Below, piece by piece: positions 52,091 to 63,398 of a DNA stretch of 64,000 bases. The position numbers were made by a program, and so were the translations under genes. The stretch lies in contig ADNK01001626.1 in assembly GCA_000320545.1 (NCBI GenBank), forward strand, positions 1 to 64,000. The letters run 5' to 3'. Source of the stretch: Bigelowiella natans CCMP2755. Its lineage: Eukaryota > Cercozoa > Chlorarachniophyceae. The notes under the pieces were generated by a model that was not told the DNA's origin, did not search any database, and was given only the letters and a program-made list of their open reading frames with translations. Within the stretch, counting starts at the first letter, position 1. Each line of letters opens with the position of its first letter.

Positions 52091-52284
52091 TGTAGTTGAA
52101 CCTGCGTATGTAACACTGTTGTTGTCTCAAAATTTAATAATATGAAAGCATCTGCGGTACCTTGGAACACTCCCACACACGAGAAAGTAGTACCCAAATC
52201 AATTCCTGACCAGAAAGCATAGCGACGTTTTAATTTCACAATAAGATACTTTCTCAAAATAACGAAGAATTGCTGAAAGCTCAT
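47957..52284 (-). CDS. HSPA13: HSPA13/STCH-type Hsp70 (nucleotide-binding domain only)
   Basis: Divergent ER-associated Hsp70 that has the ATPase domain but no peptide-binding domain. The start at 52284 gives a short hydrophobic/basic leader, then phosphate motif 1 GIDLGTTFSCVGVF. Following exons encode TTIPSIIAFTP (near 51980), NPHNTLYDAKR (near 51710), FIGKTFSEEEVV (near 51540), ISPEEVGAIIIKRLK (near 51170), ISVPADFGSSQRNAT (near 50670), PTAAALAYGVDKEAG (near 50340), phosphate motif 2 VVDLGGGTLDVSLL (near 50000), LGGQDFNRRL (near 49830), EDVNKELFKKVIVPI (near 49010), adenosine motif SIVLVGGSTRVPR (near 48750), VDPELAVTMGVAIQAG (near 48290), and a last exon with TWPVPVSAVELP and an acidic tail ending at a TAG at 47957. 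The GGGTLDVSLL, LGGQDFN and final VSA-E-P motifs are specific to STCH. Introns carry large ATG-type and GT microsatellites. Confidence 0.9.
50110..50300. repeat. (ATG)n array with a higher-order 21-base period
   Basis: ATG-type repeats in which GACGACAATGATGATGATGAT recurs about four or five times, in an HSPA13 intron. Confidence 0.85.
52053..52089. repeat. (GT)n microsatellite
   Basis: In the first intron of HSPA13 (CA repeat on the coding strand). Confidence 0.95.
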
Positions 52285-53263
52285 ATTTCATCTGCCGGTT
52301 TGTTTACTAAACATTTGTTGTGGGTAGCTTCTCTCTAGTGACATAATCAGATGCATATAAAAGACAATACCGATAATGCTTGGCTTTGGTGGGGGAAGGT
52401 GTTTCTGTCCATAATAACCTATAATTGAATTAGTACAGCCCCTCTAAGTAAATACCCAGATTAATAATTTCACAGAACTCGGTCACGTTCACGGCACTAC
52501 GATGCTTCGAAATGGGCTTTCAAGATGGTTGTGAGAGCATGCAAGTTTGAGTATTTGCAAAAAGATTTGTGAGTAAGGTGATGAAATTCTCACCCCAAAT
52601 GAAAGATGCGAAAAGACCGACGAAGAAGACGGTGAGCATCTGTTCCTGCCTGACAAAAAAATGCCGATTCATTAAGTCCTCCGTCCCCTCCCACATCTGT
52701 GTTATATTTTTTTACTTCATGGTTTGCGAGGGCCTTTCCCTAGGTCAGAAGGGGCGACTCTCAAATATATACCTTCTCTGTTTTTGCAATGTAAACCTAT
52801 CTCTTTCGTAGAAGTCGCAGGAGGAGAGTGGAGGGGGGATAGGAGGTCAACTTCAGGTCACTTATGCAATATGTTTTTTGTGCTCAATGTTAAATATGAA
52901 TTCCACCCAAGATCGACGTCGTCAATCAGGAAGGCTTGGTTGATTCGTTCTCGCACGTAGGATTATTCTTCTTTCCCGGTGTTCATTTCTTTTTATTTCA
53001 TCGCCTGCAGGGAGCCATCCTTCTGCTCGGTTGTGGAAGCCCGGGCTACGTCAGCAGCCCGGTTGAACAAAATTACCGACGAATATCGTGTTACGTCAAC
53101 AAGAATTTCATTGACGCATCTTTAATTAGGTCCAAGATAGTCTCTAAGAATCTCTAAATCTCGAAGATATTTCCATGTTTGAATCCCGATTACTGCCGGG
53201 ATTTCTGAGGATCTGGCAACAGAACTAAAGGCTCTGCTCTCCTCCCCCGCGCCCCTGCCTGTC
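52285..53263. promoter_or_regulatory. Divergent promoter region between HSPA13 and BUD31
   Basis: 980 bases between two divergent starts, with no gene recognised. No CATG/CTAG-rich block is present, unlike intervals that lie behind gene ends. Confidence 0.4.
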
Positions 53264-54235
53264 ATGTCCGGCTGGCGCTTAAAGATCCACCGCAAACGCC
53301 CTCCTAAAGGTTTCTTCCTAGATATTGAAAATTATAGGTGTCTTCATTAGCCTTAGCGCACGATAAGCTACGATGGCGGCGAAAATGAATTCACTGCTAC
53401 ATTGTGCGTGGGGAAAGCTGCGGCTTCTTCTCCAGCTTTTCGAGCTCATGGCGTCTTTCCCCAAGGCCCTTTTTTAATTTCCGGTTATTTAATGATATGA
53501 AATTACTATGCAGGGTTTGATCTGGTAGAAGATGCACTCGATGCTTTTGATGAGAAGATGAAAGAGGCGGTGGAAGCTAGCCACGAAGGATTGCGCAAGA
53601 ACGAAACAACTTGGCCAATCATCAAGTATCACTGGCTGCGAAATCGCTACATCTACGAGAGTTACTACAAGAAGAAGAGGATTTCGAGGGAATTGTTTGA
53701 CTGGCTAGTCCGAAATAAGGTCAGTTGCTTGGCACTACAGAAAATACAAAGGCGCTCCAACTTAGGAAAATTTAAAGGAATCAAAGAAAAGAATTGTTCT
53801 CTCATTTGTTTTTACCATATAACCTAGGTGGCTGATGGTCCTCTGATCGCCAAGTGGAAGAAAAAGGGCTACGAGTTCCTCTGCTCTCTTCTCGCCATAG
53901 ACAAGTCTGCCTCCAACTTCGGGACTACGAGTATATGCCGCGTACCTCTGTCGAAAAGGGCCCAAGAGCAGCAGGTACTGCCTGCAGTCAGCATCGGTTG
54001 CGTCAGCTGTGCATCGTGCGACAAAGGAGCACCTATTTGGTGGGATGGTCCATTCAAGCGCTCGGATCTCCTGTTCTCCGATGAGGAGGAATCGGATGAG
54101 GACGAGGACGAAGATGAGGAAAAAAAAGGCGGAGATGAAGAAACAGAGGACGCGAAACAAGGGACAAAGCGTGATGGGGAAGACAAAGAGGCTGATGACG
54201 AAGAAAAACCACCTTCAAAGAAGCAGAAATCATGA
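53264..54235 (+). CDS. BUD31: BUD31/G10 spliceosome-associated protein with acidic tail
   Basis: BUD31 (G10) is a small conserved protein of the spliceosome. Exons 53264-53309, 53514-53719 and 53828-54235 give 219 residues. The splice joins are clean: KRPPKG|FDLVEDALDAFDEKM and RNKV|ADGPLIAKWKKKGYE. The body aligns with human BUD31 throughout: ETTWPIIKYHWLRNRYIYE, ISRELFDWL, LIAKWKKKGYEFLC, NFGTTSICRVPLSK. Two departures stand out. Several of the cysteines of the C-terminal zinc cluster are missing: the human LCCLRC motif is LCSLLA here, and NCICRVP is TSICRVP. The protein also runs about 70 residues past the usual end with a Glu/Asp-rich and Lys-rich tail. It is divergent from HSPA13 (980 bases apart). 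Confidence 0.92.
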
Positions 54236-54928
54236 AGATGAGTGTGCGAAGGTTACATTATTATAAATAATGCAGCACATGACTGTTCAGTGTCAATTAT
54301 TATTACAGCATACATTGCAAGATATGCACGCACATTATAGTGCAATAAGGTTGGCATTAATCACAAGCAGTTAAGATCTAGATATGATTGGTATCACAGC
54401 ACTTTATCAGCTTTTTGTTATACTCTATCGTAATTAAGTAGCGCAGCGCAGATGTCGTTGCAAGCATTGCTTGGCGTATCTATCTAGATATAGCTGATCT
54501 TTCCCACGAGACATGCTAGCATGAATGCATGACGTATGACTAGATGTGGACAATGCGAATTGCCAGCTACATTAATCATCATAGACACAGCTAGACAGTA
54601 GCATGGCGAGCTAGCGAGCTCTGCTAGTCTGCTCTATAGTGCTAGCTAGCGCTAGCTAACTAGGCTAGCTAGGCTAGCGTAGGCCTCGCTAGCTTGCAAC
54701 AAATGCTACCATCGGCTCAGAATGACAATCAATACTGAACGGTCGCTACTATGATGCTCTATAGCACTAGCTAGCACATGCGAACAGCACGCTCAGCATG
54801 CTACTTGCGACCTGTATGTACTACGTGCACTATCCAGCACGATAGCAGCATGCATCTAGCTAGTACTAGAGCAGACACATATATACTTGTTATAGCTATG
54901 TATGCAGACAGAATAAATAATTGCTCCG
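54236..54928. other. Convergent spacer between BUD31 and the EDR2-domain gene, CTAG-dense
   Basis: About 54470-54870 is exceptionally dense in CTAG and GCTAGC. Between about 54600 and 54700 overlapping GCTAGC, GCTAGCTA and CTAGGCTAG words follow one another almost without gaps. No gene recognised. Confidence 0.65.
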
Positions 54929-55540
54929 TTATTCACCAACGTTTTTCAGTACTTGGACCTTGCGATCAACCTTTGAAAAGTTTACATTAGAGAGGCGAGC
55001 GCCAGCCAGCACTCTTTCTGGGAGATGTTCCTCTTTCTTCGCCTGTGTTGAACAAAATGGTAAACTCTCAGGTGCGTGGCAAGGCATGTGCGAAGGTTCA
55101 CAACGCGTCGCACCGTACTACGACTGGTGCTACTACCTCCAAAAGCCACACCATATCCACCTCAATGTTGACTGAATATGCGTGGGCTAGCTTAATGATA
55201 GCGTTTGCTGCGTAGGAGGAGTCCACATGGACGTCAACTTCAAGATATCTGGGGGTGGGATAAGAGGAAAACTACTGATGAGGATGAGAGTAAGACTTTC
55301 TCTGATAGCTTTTGTACAGGGATGTCGACTCACCGTGGTGAAAGATTAGGTAAACAAATCAAAGCTACTATTGTACCGCACCTGTCAGAAGAAAAGTACT
55401 TCTGTGTCACCTTCTTCCCCATTATCACAGGCGTTTCCTTGACCGCACATCGCACTATGAAAGGCCCGGTAACAACGCGCGGGATAAACTTGAAAGCTTC
55501 ATCCAGCTAACCACCAACACATACTCAGGCATGTGTAGCA

Positions 55541-55595
<55 letters not shown>

Positions 55596-58500
55596 AGAGA
55601 GAAAATCGCAGAAGGCATTTGATGCCTTTTATTGACGTATATATGATGCGTCGTGCCGTGTGCACATCCACGCTAGCACTATACCTTCATTTTGTCATCA
55701 GTTTCTGTCAGGTCTGCTCCCACTTTCCCCACACCTCCTTTCCGGTCTTGGACGTTGCGTCGAAAGACTTCCCCTCGAGAGTGTTCTCCCCTTCATCGTG
55801 TCCTATGCGCACCGATTCTGAAAGCTTTCCCGTGGCCTTTGCTTCCTCCTCCTTTTGTTTCTTGAGGGTCAATTCAACCCTTTCGATTGCATCTTGCAGC
55901 GCAAGAACGACTGCTACTTTAGAATAGCGCCCTTTATCCAATAGCTGTTGTTTGTAAGCAATAATGCCGTCCCTTAGCTGCTTCACGCTCATGAGTCCTT
56001 TGGCGTGCTGGTGTTCGTGAATCACAAGATCCACGGGAAGAAGCGAGGATGATTGTTTCGGGGGGGGGGAGGGCGATGATAAAGATATGGATGATGAAGA
56101 TGATGTTAACGAAGGGTGTGGGGCGAGTAGGCTTTGTTTGAGCAGAGTAGCGTCAAAAAGCAGTCTGTTTTCGATGCCGAGGGCTTTGATGAGCACTTCC
56201 ATTACACTCTCTTCTTCATCTGACAATTTTGTCTTGGTGGAGTTTGTGTTGTCTGCCGCCGAGGAGGAAGGGGGGCCGGGGCTTCTTGACCTGGAACGGG
56301 AGCAGGACCTCGATCGACTTCGGCGTCTCCCTCCGTTATTACTTCCTTCCTGTTTACCTTTCTTCTGCTCGGTGGAAGAAGACGGTGCTAGCAATGATGA
56401 TGACTGTGACGATGATGTTGGAGTTGCTGTGCTAGTAGTTGTAGTTGTAGTTGTTGTTGTTGTTGTTGTAGTTGTGGTAGTAATAGCGGTCGCGTCCTTG
56501 TCTTTCGAGGAAGCTGTTCCTGCCTCCCCTTCTCGTTGCGACGAAGACGGTATTGACGGGTTGGCGCTGCTCTCTCTCGAAGCGGGTCCTCTGCTTTTAG
56601 ACCTTAACCGCCTACCGGAAGGGCTGCGACTGCGCTCACGGCCACGCTGTTGCGGAGGCTAGGAGGGAGGGAGGGAGAGAGAGAGAGAGGGGAGGGGAGA
56701 AGGGCGAGAGAATAGGTAAAAACGCATGAAGAAAGTGATTTGCAACCACGTTGAATGCAAGCAAATGCTGTGGTGCAATCATCTATGCCGTCTGTCGCTG
56801 CATGTGCGCGTTTGTTCGTTGTTAACCACCTGCAGCGATGATGATATTATTCGTGGGGACGATGAGGATGTAGGCGGTCCCGACGCTACATTATCCGTTG
56901 CTGCTGGTGTTGCTGGTGCTGGCACTCCCTGCCCCCCCTTGATGGGCGTATCAAGCACTTGACTTTCGTCTTCGTCTTTGGTGTCATCAAGCATTCCGAG
57001 TGCATCGTCGATCATGTCCAACGTCACACCACCACCGCCAGCCGAAGAGTTGTTATTTTTGCTGGCGGGACCACCAGCTGCTGCTGACGTAGCCATCTGT
57101 GTGCTCGAGTGCAGCGACGCGCTGGAGCTGTGTCGTGTAATGGGCACTGCGGATGTATCGTGGGGATTCTCATCGTTGTCGTCGTTGCTGTTGCTTGCGC
57201 TACCATGCTTATCCTGAAAGGAGGAGTTCTTATGTTCACCGTAACCCCAATTCTGCTCTGAGAAGGGTGGGTTTGTTTTTGCTGCCTCCCCGTACTCGTC
57301 ATCAAGCGTTATATCACTTGGAGCAACGGCTTCGAAGTTCTTCGAATCTCCCATCTCGTTGTCCTCCTTCACAGAGGGGTAGGTGTGAAGAAGAAGAAGA
57401 AGAAGAAGAAGAAGAAGAAGGAGGAGGAGGAGGAGGAGAACGAGGAGGAGGGGAAAAACGACATGAGGTAAGGTGAAATTGAGTCAAGAAAGTTTTAAGA
57501 AAAGTGAGGAGGCGAAAGAAAGGACTGCCTCGCTTCGTTCTTCTCTCTTGATAGACACCATTAGATGACTAAATCTGGCAGAATGGGTAACTATCGATGT
57601 CTTCTTAATTCGGTGCGAATTTCGAGCTCTCATCAACTTTATGCTTTATCGTTGCTAGTCTTTCACGAACGCAATCTACTTCGATTTACCGTATCGATAA
57701 GCGCAAGCATTGCGTCTTGCTCGTCCCTAAGCCGACCTGCAATTGTGGCGCTACCCCTTCCCCCCTGCTGCAAATTCGAAGTCGATATCGTGCTGCCGCC
57801 GATTGTGCCCGCCATCGCAATGCTAGGCTTCCTCAACGCTAGATTGATTCACAGAAAAATAGAGGAAGTGGGTAAGGAAAGATAGATCTTCGTTCTTGCC
57901 TCAAACAAGCATGCCGCCAGGATGAACCCTCCTCGATTTCTCATTGACATCAGGAAGGAGCGAAAGCAAGAGAACAGAATGCGTACCAACAAAAGATTCC
58001 GGATGGTTTAGTCTTAGAAGCCGAAGGCAAGATTGCCACTGCCCTCCCTGTGTTGCATGCAAAGAAGAAGACGTTTCTACACAATGTTGGCGGATACGAG
58101 TAGATGTGATAATAACCTCAACACCAGCGTCCTCCATCGTTTGCACTTGATCGATGTTAAATATATGTCCCCGTATGTAAAGGACTGGGAGTTTGAACGG
58201 TTCGCCTTCATTGGCCTCCTCTACCTCTTTCCGCCGCTTCAGTTTTCCGGTGCACGCGGTATGTAATTGAAACCAGAACAGTAGTATTAAACAAGTATGA
58301 CAACAGCAAAGCCACCGACACAAATGGTTCATTATTTAGTGTCGCTCCTGCTAATTCGCTGATAACTATATATGCCACAGGACACCTGTGGCTCCAGATC
58401 AAGGTAGACTTTCTCATATTTAAGGCCTTTCGCAGCGAGAAGAGATTCCCATCGCCTCTCGTCCCCTGATTTTGCATAATTGGATAAAATCTACTGATGG

Positions 58501-59519
58501 TACGGGAAGATTATGATGTAGAATTTAAAAAATACTTTGACACCAGAAATGACATACGTACATATCAAATAGGAATCATACCCCCCATTTTTCTTGTACT
58601 TTTTGTCGAGCTGGTGAAGAGTTTCACGTTGTGAGCCTGGTTATACTGCTCTCCAGTTAGCCCCAGCTGCGTGCGAAGCTGACGGACTTTCGCCTCTAAA
58701 TCTCGAAGGGAGCTAAGCTGCGTATTTATCTGGCAAAATATGATGAGATGAATCAGCTTGTGACATAATGGACAAGTATTCATCATAGGGCTTCCCCTCG
58801 CAGTAAAGGATGGAAGGGAGAGTAATCGAGGGACAAAACCGTGAAACACAAAATATTTTCCCACGCACCGTGGTCGCCGACTGCTCTAAGGCCCAATGAA
58901 CATGACGAATCATTGCTACAGGTACTTTGAGGAACAATCCATTGTCTGCCTTCCGAATCTTTGATGCTGGCAATTCTGTTAAGTAATTTCCTAGTTATTA
59001 TTCATCACTAGTGCTGACGTCATGCATTTTTCCATCCAGAGAAAAGGTCTCATAAGGTGGTGCGACTCATAGAGGTTTTCTCATGCTAGTACCGTGTCCC
59101 TCCGCTAGGAGCGCATCAACACAGGCTTTCATTGCTATTTGCAGCCTGAAGTCGTAATTAACGTTCGTATAAGTTTTGCATCGATTCACAACGCAATCAT
59201 TTCTTACTCGGGCAGCCCCATTCCTTCTTCTCCGTGCAATCTAATCTCATCTAAGTTCTTCTCTGCTACAGAGTGAGCCATCTGGGCAAGCTCTAGTGCC
59301 TTTTGTGTTCGCAACAACCACGTTCGTAAGAACCAACAACTGCGTCAAAAAAAAATTAACCACGCCTCTTCCTCAACCTCCCAAACTCCCACTTATCCGC
59401 CTATCTACCTTCCTTCTGGACTCTGTAGGAGCGCTCTCATATTCGTGCTTGGCGTTTTTCAGTGCGCCGGCCTTAGCCTTTAACTGGAGACGTAGGGCTT
59501 GAGCTACCTTAGACTCCAT
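54929..59519 (-). CDS. Multidomain protein ending in an EDR2 C-terminal (DUF1336-type) segment; may be two genes
   Basis: The last three exons (55506-55382, 55248-55137, 55042-54929) encode FKFIPRVVTGPFIVRCAV, PVIMGKKVTQKYF, YLEVDVHVDSSYAANAI and EEHLPERVLAGARL. This is the second half of the DUF1336 domain of plant ENHANCED DISEASE RESISTANCE 2. The preceding exon (56658-55735) is a basic Arg/Ser-rich region, a poly-Thr run and a helical segment (VAVVLALQDAIERVEL). Further upstream on the same strand are an acidic Ser-rich exon (about 57380-56830), a segment resembling a glutaredoxin/SH3BGR fold (58462-58385 and 58230-58130; KYEKVYLDLEPQ, LPVLYIRGHIFNID) and helical N-terminal exons from the ATG at 59519. 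Donor GAG|GTGTGG at 55735 and the 55506 acceptor are in phase, which supports one gene. The first half of DUF1336 and the PH and START domains were not seen. The gene boundary within 55500-57500 is uncertain. Confidence 0.55.
55537..55590. repeat. (CT)n-(CA)n composite microsatellite
   Basis: In the intron just upstream of the EDR2-segment exon that starts at 55506 on the minus strand. Confidence 0.9.
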
Positions 59520-59829
59520 TATTGAAAGGTGCTTTTCGCAAGATTTTTTCCTTGACGAATATCGCAGGGGAGGAGGTGTAAAAAACCATAGCGACATTGA
59601 AAATAGGATGTCTCTATTATAAAAATAGTTGCCTTTTGCTAAAAACGCAAATGGGCTGTCAGTCACCGTTGTTTGACTAAGAAATATGGTCCGAACACAT
59701 GGTCGTCTAATTATATAAATCCAATGCATTTTTTATCTGCGACAACGTTTATCAAGAATTTCATGTTCCCTCGCCCTCACGCGCCTTCGGTCCTCCAGTC
59801 CTCCAACTGTTGACTCCCCCGTCCAAGCG
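59520..59829. promoter_or_regulatory. Short divergent promoter region
   Basis: The minus-strand start at 59519 and the TAF4-like start at 59830 are only 310 bases apart, so this segment should contain both promoters and 5' UTRs. It lacks the CATG/CTAG enrichment of the 3' spacers. No specific core-promoter motif can be named with confidence. Confidence 0.45.
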
Positions 59830-60750
59830 ATGAGTAACAAAGGGATCGACCTAAACAACCTAGGTGATTTTGTCATCGACACCAGCGCACTCGAGGTATG
59901 TAGCTAGTAAGGAATCAGTGAACGACAAAGACATTTCGTCGTTGAGGTTAGACCTCGGTGCACGGGGAGAGAAGGAGCACAGCGCTGATTTAATTATAGC
60001 CCGAACTAAAGAAAACACAATGCCCTTTACACTGCATATATACCTCATTCATACAATTTAGGATGTCGGTGACACAAGTGGTGCGAATTCATCGGTAATT
60101 CCATGGCCACAATGCTGAAAAGTGTTCTCGTAATGGCACACTGATACTGGATTCCTCCTTTCAATTGATTCAGAGTCAGGTAGCCATGCCAACTCTGGAG
60201 GCTGATCGTAGCTCTGCCGTGAATTCTGGTACGGCTGCGGCGGCATCGGCCCAACAATGGCCTACTTCGTCGACAGGAGGACAACAGAGATCTCAACAGC
60301 AACAGCTACAAGCAAGGAGAAGACGTCAAACACCAGCTCCACAACCCGCTGGACGAAATACTACTCAAAGTAGAAGCCGCACGTTCACAACTTCATCATG
60401 CTATATCATTGAACAAAAATATGATGATTACCCTGTGTGATTACTGGCTCACATCCGTTCTCGTTTCGCAGGGAGGGGGGCAGCAGGAGCATCTAGTTCA
60501 ATGGAGGCCGCCTTGGTGTTACCACCGCATTCATTATATTGATAATTAAAGATCATGGCACGTTCTTTAGACCAACGTTATCTGATGGATAAATATACTC
60601 ATTTTTACAGAAATTCTTGTTCGATTACTCGCAATTGCGTATCGACACCCAATACAAAGATTACATGATGAAAACATCGTCTGTAATCAGGAACAGCCTC
60701 CCGAGTAATGTCCTAGCATGCGTTGCTATTTCTACCCACATTTTTGTTTT

Positions 60751-60815
<65 letters not shown>

Positions 60816-61663
60816 AAGAAACTGACTCTTAATTATTAATGTGATTGCTCATTAGGAACCCAGAGGGAAATCATGTGGAGAAAAACCAGCAGACAAAGAG
60901 CGTAATTTGTTATCCCCTCCCCCCCCCCCCACGCCTTCTATTGTGTGCCTCTTGTTGTTTGTATGGCGACACCTTCTTTCTCCGTTTATTTCTCCTGCCC
61001 CGGGGCATATCCATCCATCCACGCAATATTCAACTTGATTCTATGTACAATAGATGAGGAAATGCAACATGCACAACAGCATTCATGCGAGGTGTTATAA
61101 TTTTTTTTTGATAGGAGGCATCGTAGCTCCAGTAGCCAACCTTCTACTGCTTCTAATCCTAGTGGAACCCCCGCGACAACTGCGGTCGCTCCCAGGAACA
61201 CCCTCCCCACCGCAGCGAGCGGACAACCACAACAGCAGCAGCAGCAGCAGCAGCAGCTAAAAAGATCTATTGGCGTCGCTGCAACGGCACCGTCATTGCC
61301 GACTTCTCAAAGCAATTTACCATCGTCATCATCAATAGTAGCAAGACCAGAAACGAAGGCAGGGAGTACATTAGGTGCCACCTCCGCTGCTATACTTTCG
61401 AATCCTGGTCTTCATCAACAGCGCCAACGGCCACAATCTACCACAGCACTAGCAAGTGCAGCCGCCATACAGAAGAAGAAGCAGCAGCAAGAAGAGGACC
61501 CTCGGATGGCTATAATACGACAGAAACAGGAGAGACAGAGGAGGAAGGAAGCTGAGGAGAAGCAAGTAGAGGAGGAGCGAAAAAGAGATCAAAGACGATA
61601 TCTCGAAGATATTAAGCGATACGAGAGGAGGTTATTGTTGCATGCTTGCATTAAATATGATAA

Positions 61664-61730
<67 letters not shown>

Positions 61731-61736
61731 TTTGTA

Positions 61737-61776
<40 letters not shown>

Positions 61777-63003
61777 TCCCCCCCGTAAACACTCTCAGAG
61801 ATGGCATCTCTCACGAGGCAGTGATGCGTGAGCAGACGTTCATTAACAGCAAGACTCTAAAAGAAATACTAGACCGGCAATGTACAGACAATGGGCTGCG
61901 CGAAACGGACGAGCAGGCGGATCATTCCATCTTCGAGTGCCTAACACAGGCCGTGCAAGTAAAGCTCAATTCAGTTCTGGAGGAGATTGTGAAGATATCG
62001 AAGCATCGTCGTCATACCTCGCAAGTGGGGGGTCGGGACCAGAGTATTCGGTATAATGGCGCCCGTTATCCCATCAAAGTTTGCGAACCCAAACCGAAGC
62101 GCGTACTCGCTGTTCTGAGGAAGCAGAAAATGGAGCGCGACAACCAAGATATCGCCGAAAGGGCCGCTATTCATGCACGCACTGAATCGGAGAAGGCTTC
62201 GATGGAGGAAGATGAGCGTGAAGGCGATGAAGATGGTGGGAGAGGTGGCCTTCGTAGAAGCCTAACTGCTAGCGGTACAACGAATATTGGTCGGCAGAGT
62301 AGTGTGGGAGGCGGCGGGATTTTGCCTGGGAAAAAAACGCAAGCATATCTTTCCAAACGGTTCATGCGCCAGGGAAGCTTCAATGCAATGGATATATCCG
62401 AAGACGACAATATTGGTGGAGAGGAGGGGAAAGTGACGCGGGAAGACGTCATTGCGTATCTCCGCGAAACGCAATTTCAGAGCCCGCGGATGCGGGAGTT
62501 ACGCGAGAATGCCATTCTGTCGTTGCGCTATCAAGAACCAAAAGAGGAGCACATAAAAATGTTCAAAAGCCTTAAGAACCAGGTGGAGGCGAAAATGAGG
62601 ACGCAGTTTAGGTAATTTGAAGTAACGAATGGGCAATTGTTGTGCTTATTTGGCGAGGAAGTAGATCATATTTCTTCCTCGATTAGCAAAGAGCAGAACA
62701 TGGCCAAAATGTAGAAAAAAATTGTACACTTTCTTTTTCAATCATTATCGGTGCTGGATACTATACCCTTCATATCTAAGACTTCCTCTTGTATTTGTTG
62801 CATACAGAATCTTTGACTGCATTGGTGTGATGGTGGTACATGAGAGATACTACTACGTGGCCGTCGTCGATGGAGGCTTCAGAATAAATATCACAATAGA
62901 AGACAATCGCGTCACGGAAATTACGAAAGAAAAGCGTTGGATTGATAGAGCGTCAATGCGACTCTTGAAAGACGACTACGATTTGATCCGGACATCGCCA
63001 TGA
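59830..63003 (+). CDS. TAF4: TAF4-like subunit of transcription factor TFIID
   Basis: TAF4 pairs with TAF12 through a histone fold inside TFIID. The start at 59830 (MSNKGIDLNNLGDFVID) is followed by short exons near 60061-60096, 60174-60390, 60475-60530 and 60611-60706. A Gln/Ser-rich exon (about 61115-61632) ends in a charged helix (RQEKQERQRRKEAEEK-like). After an intron comes the TAF4 conserved domain (61798-62605): helices FINSKTLKEILDRQ and IFECLTQAVQVKLNSVLEEIVKISKHR, then the charged helix VLRKQKMERDNQDIAERAA. The loop-helix and the ISKHR-type end resemble plant TAF4. A donor in TTTAG|GTAATT at 62611 joins to a last exon at 62810-63003 (IFDCIGVMVVHERYYYVAVVDG) that I do not know from other TAF4 proteins. 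It is divergent from the minus-strand gene starting at 59519. Confidence 0.7.
60755..60809. repeat. (CT)n microsatellite
   Basis: In a TAF4-like intron following the exon that ends near 60706. Confidence 0.95.
61665..61773. repeat. (CA)n-(TA)n-(TG)n self-complementary block
   Basis: CA repeat 61665-61698, TA repeat 61705-61730, TG repeat 61740-61773, in the TAF4-like intron before the exon at 61798. Confidence 0.95.
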
Positions 63004-63398
63004 AGCATGCCTGTACGGACGGTGATCATGACGTCATTAAAAATCGAACAAAAGTCCAATGAGCATGCGATTGTTGCTGATCAATCCTGTATTCACAGCG
63101 TTACATGCCAGCTAATTACAATGGCAATAGCTCTATCCAAAATTTTATTAGCATGCGCGTGTACATCGTGTCGTACAGAATCGAAAGGTTCAGTCTCGCT
63201 AGCTAGCTAGAGCGGCGTGCGCTCAACTTGCTGGGCATTATTATCACACAACATACATTCGATTTAGCTGATCCTTCATCTTTTTTATGACGCGCTAGGC
63301 TTGCAGATGCATGCGTTTTATATTTTCCGAGCCACGCGTTGTGCGTTGCAATTTTGATGCATTAAAATTATATAATTATAATCAAGGATGCTCTTGCA
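63004..63398. other. Convergent spacer between TAF4-like and thioesterase-like genes
   Basis: Four GCATGC words, several CATG and the run GCTAGCTAGCTAG near 63198 lie in under 400 bases. No gene seen. Confidence 0.5.

Noticed and set aside
54600-54700. CTAG-rich cluster as a CRISPR array or tRNA cluster
   Set aside because: No regular repeat-spacer spacing and no cloverleaf arms; it is irregular overlapping palindromes in a eukaryotic spacer.
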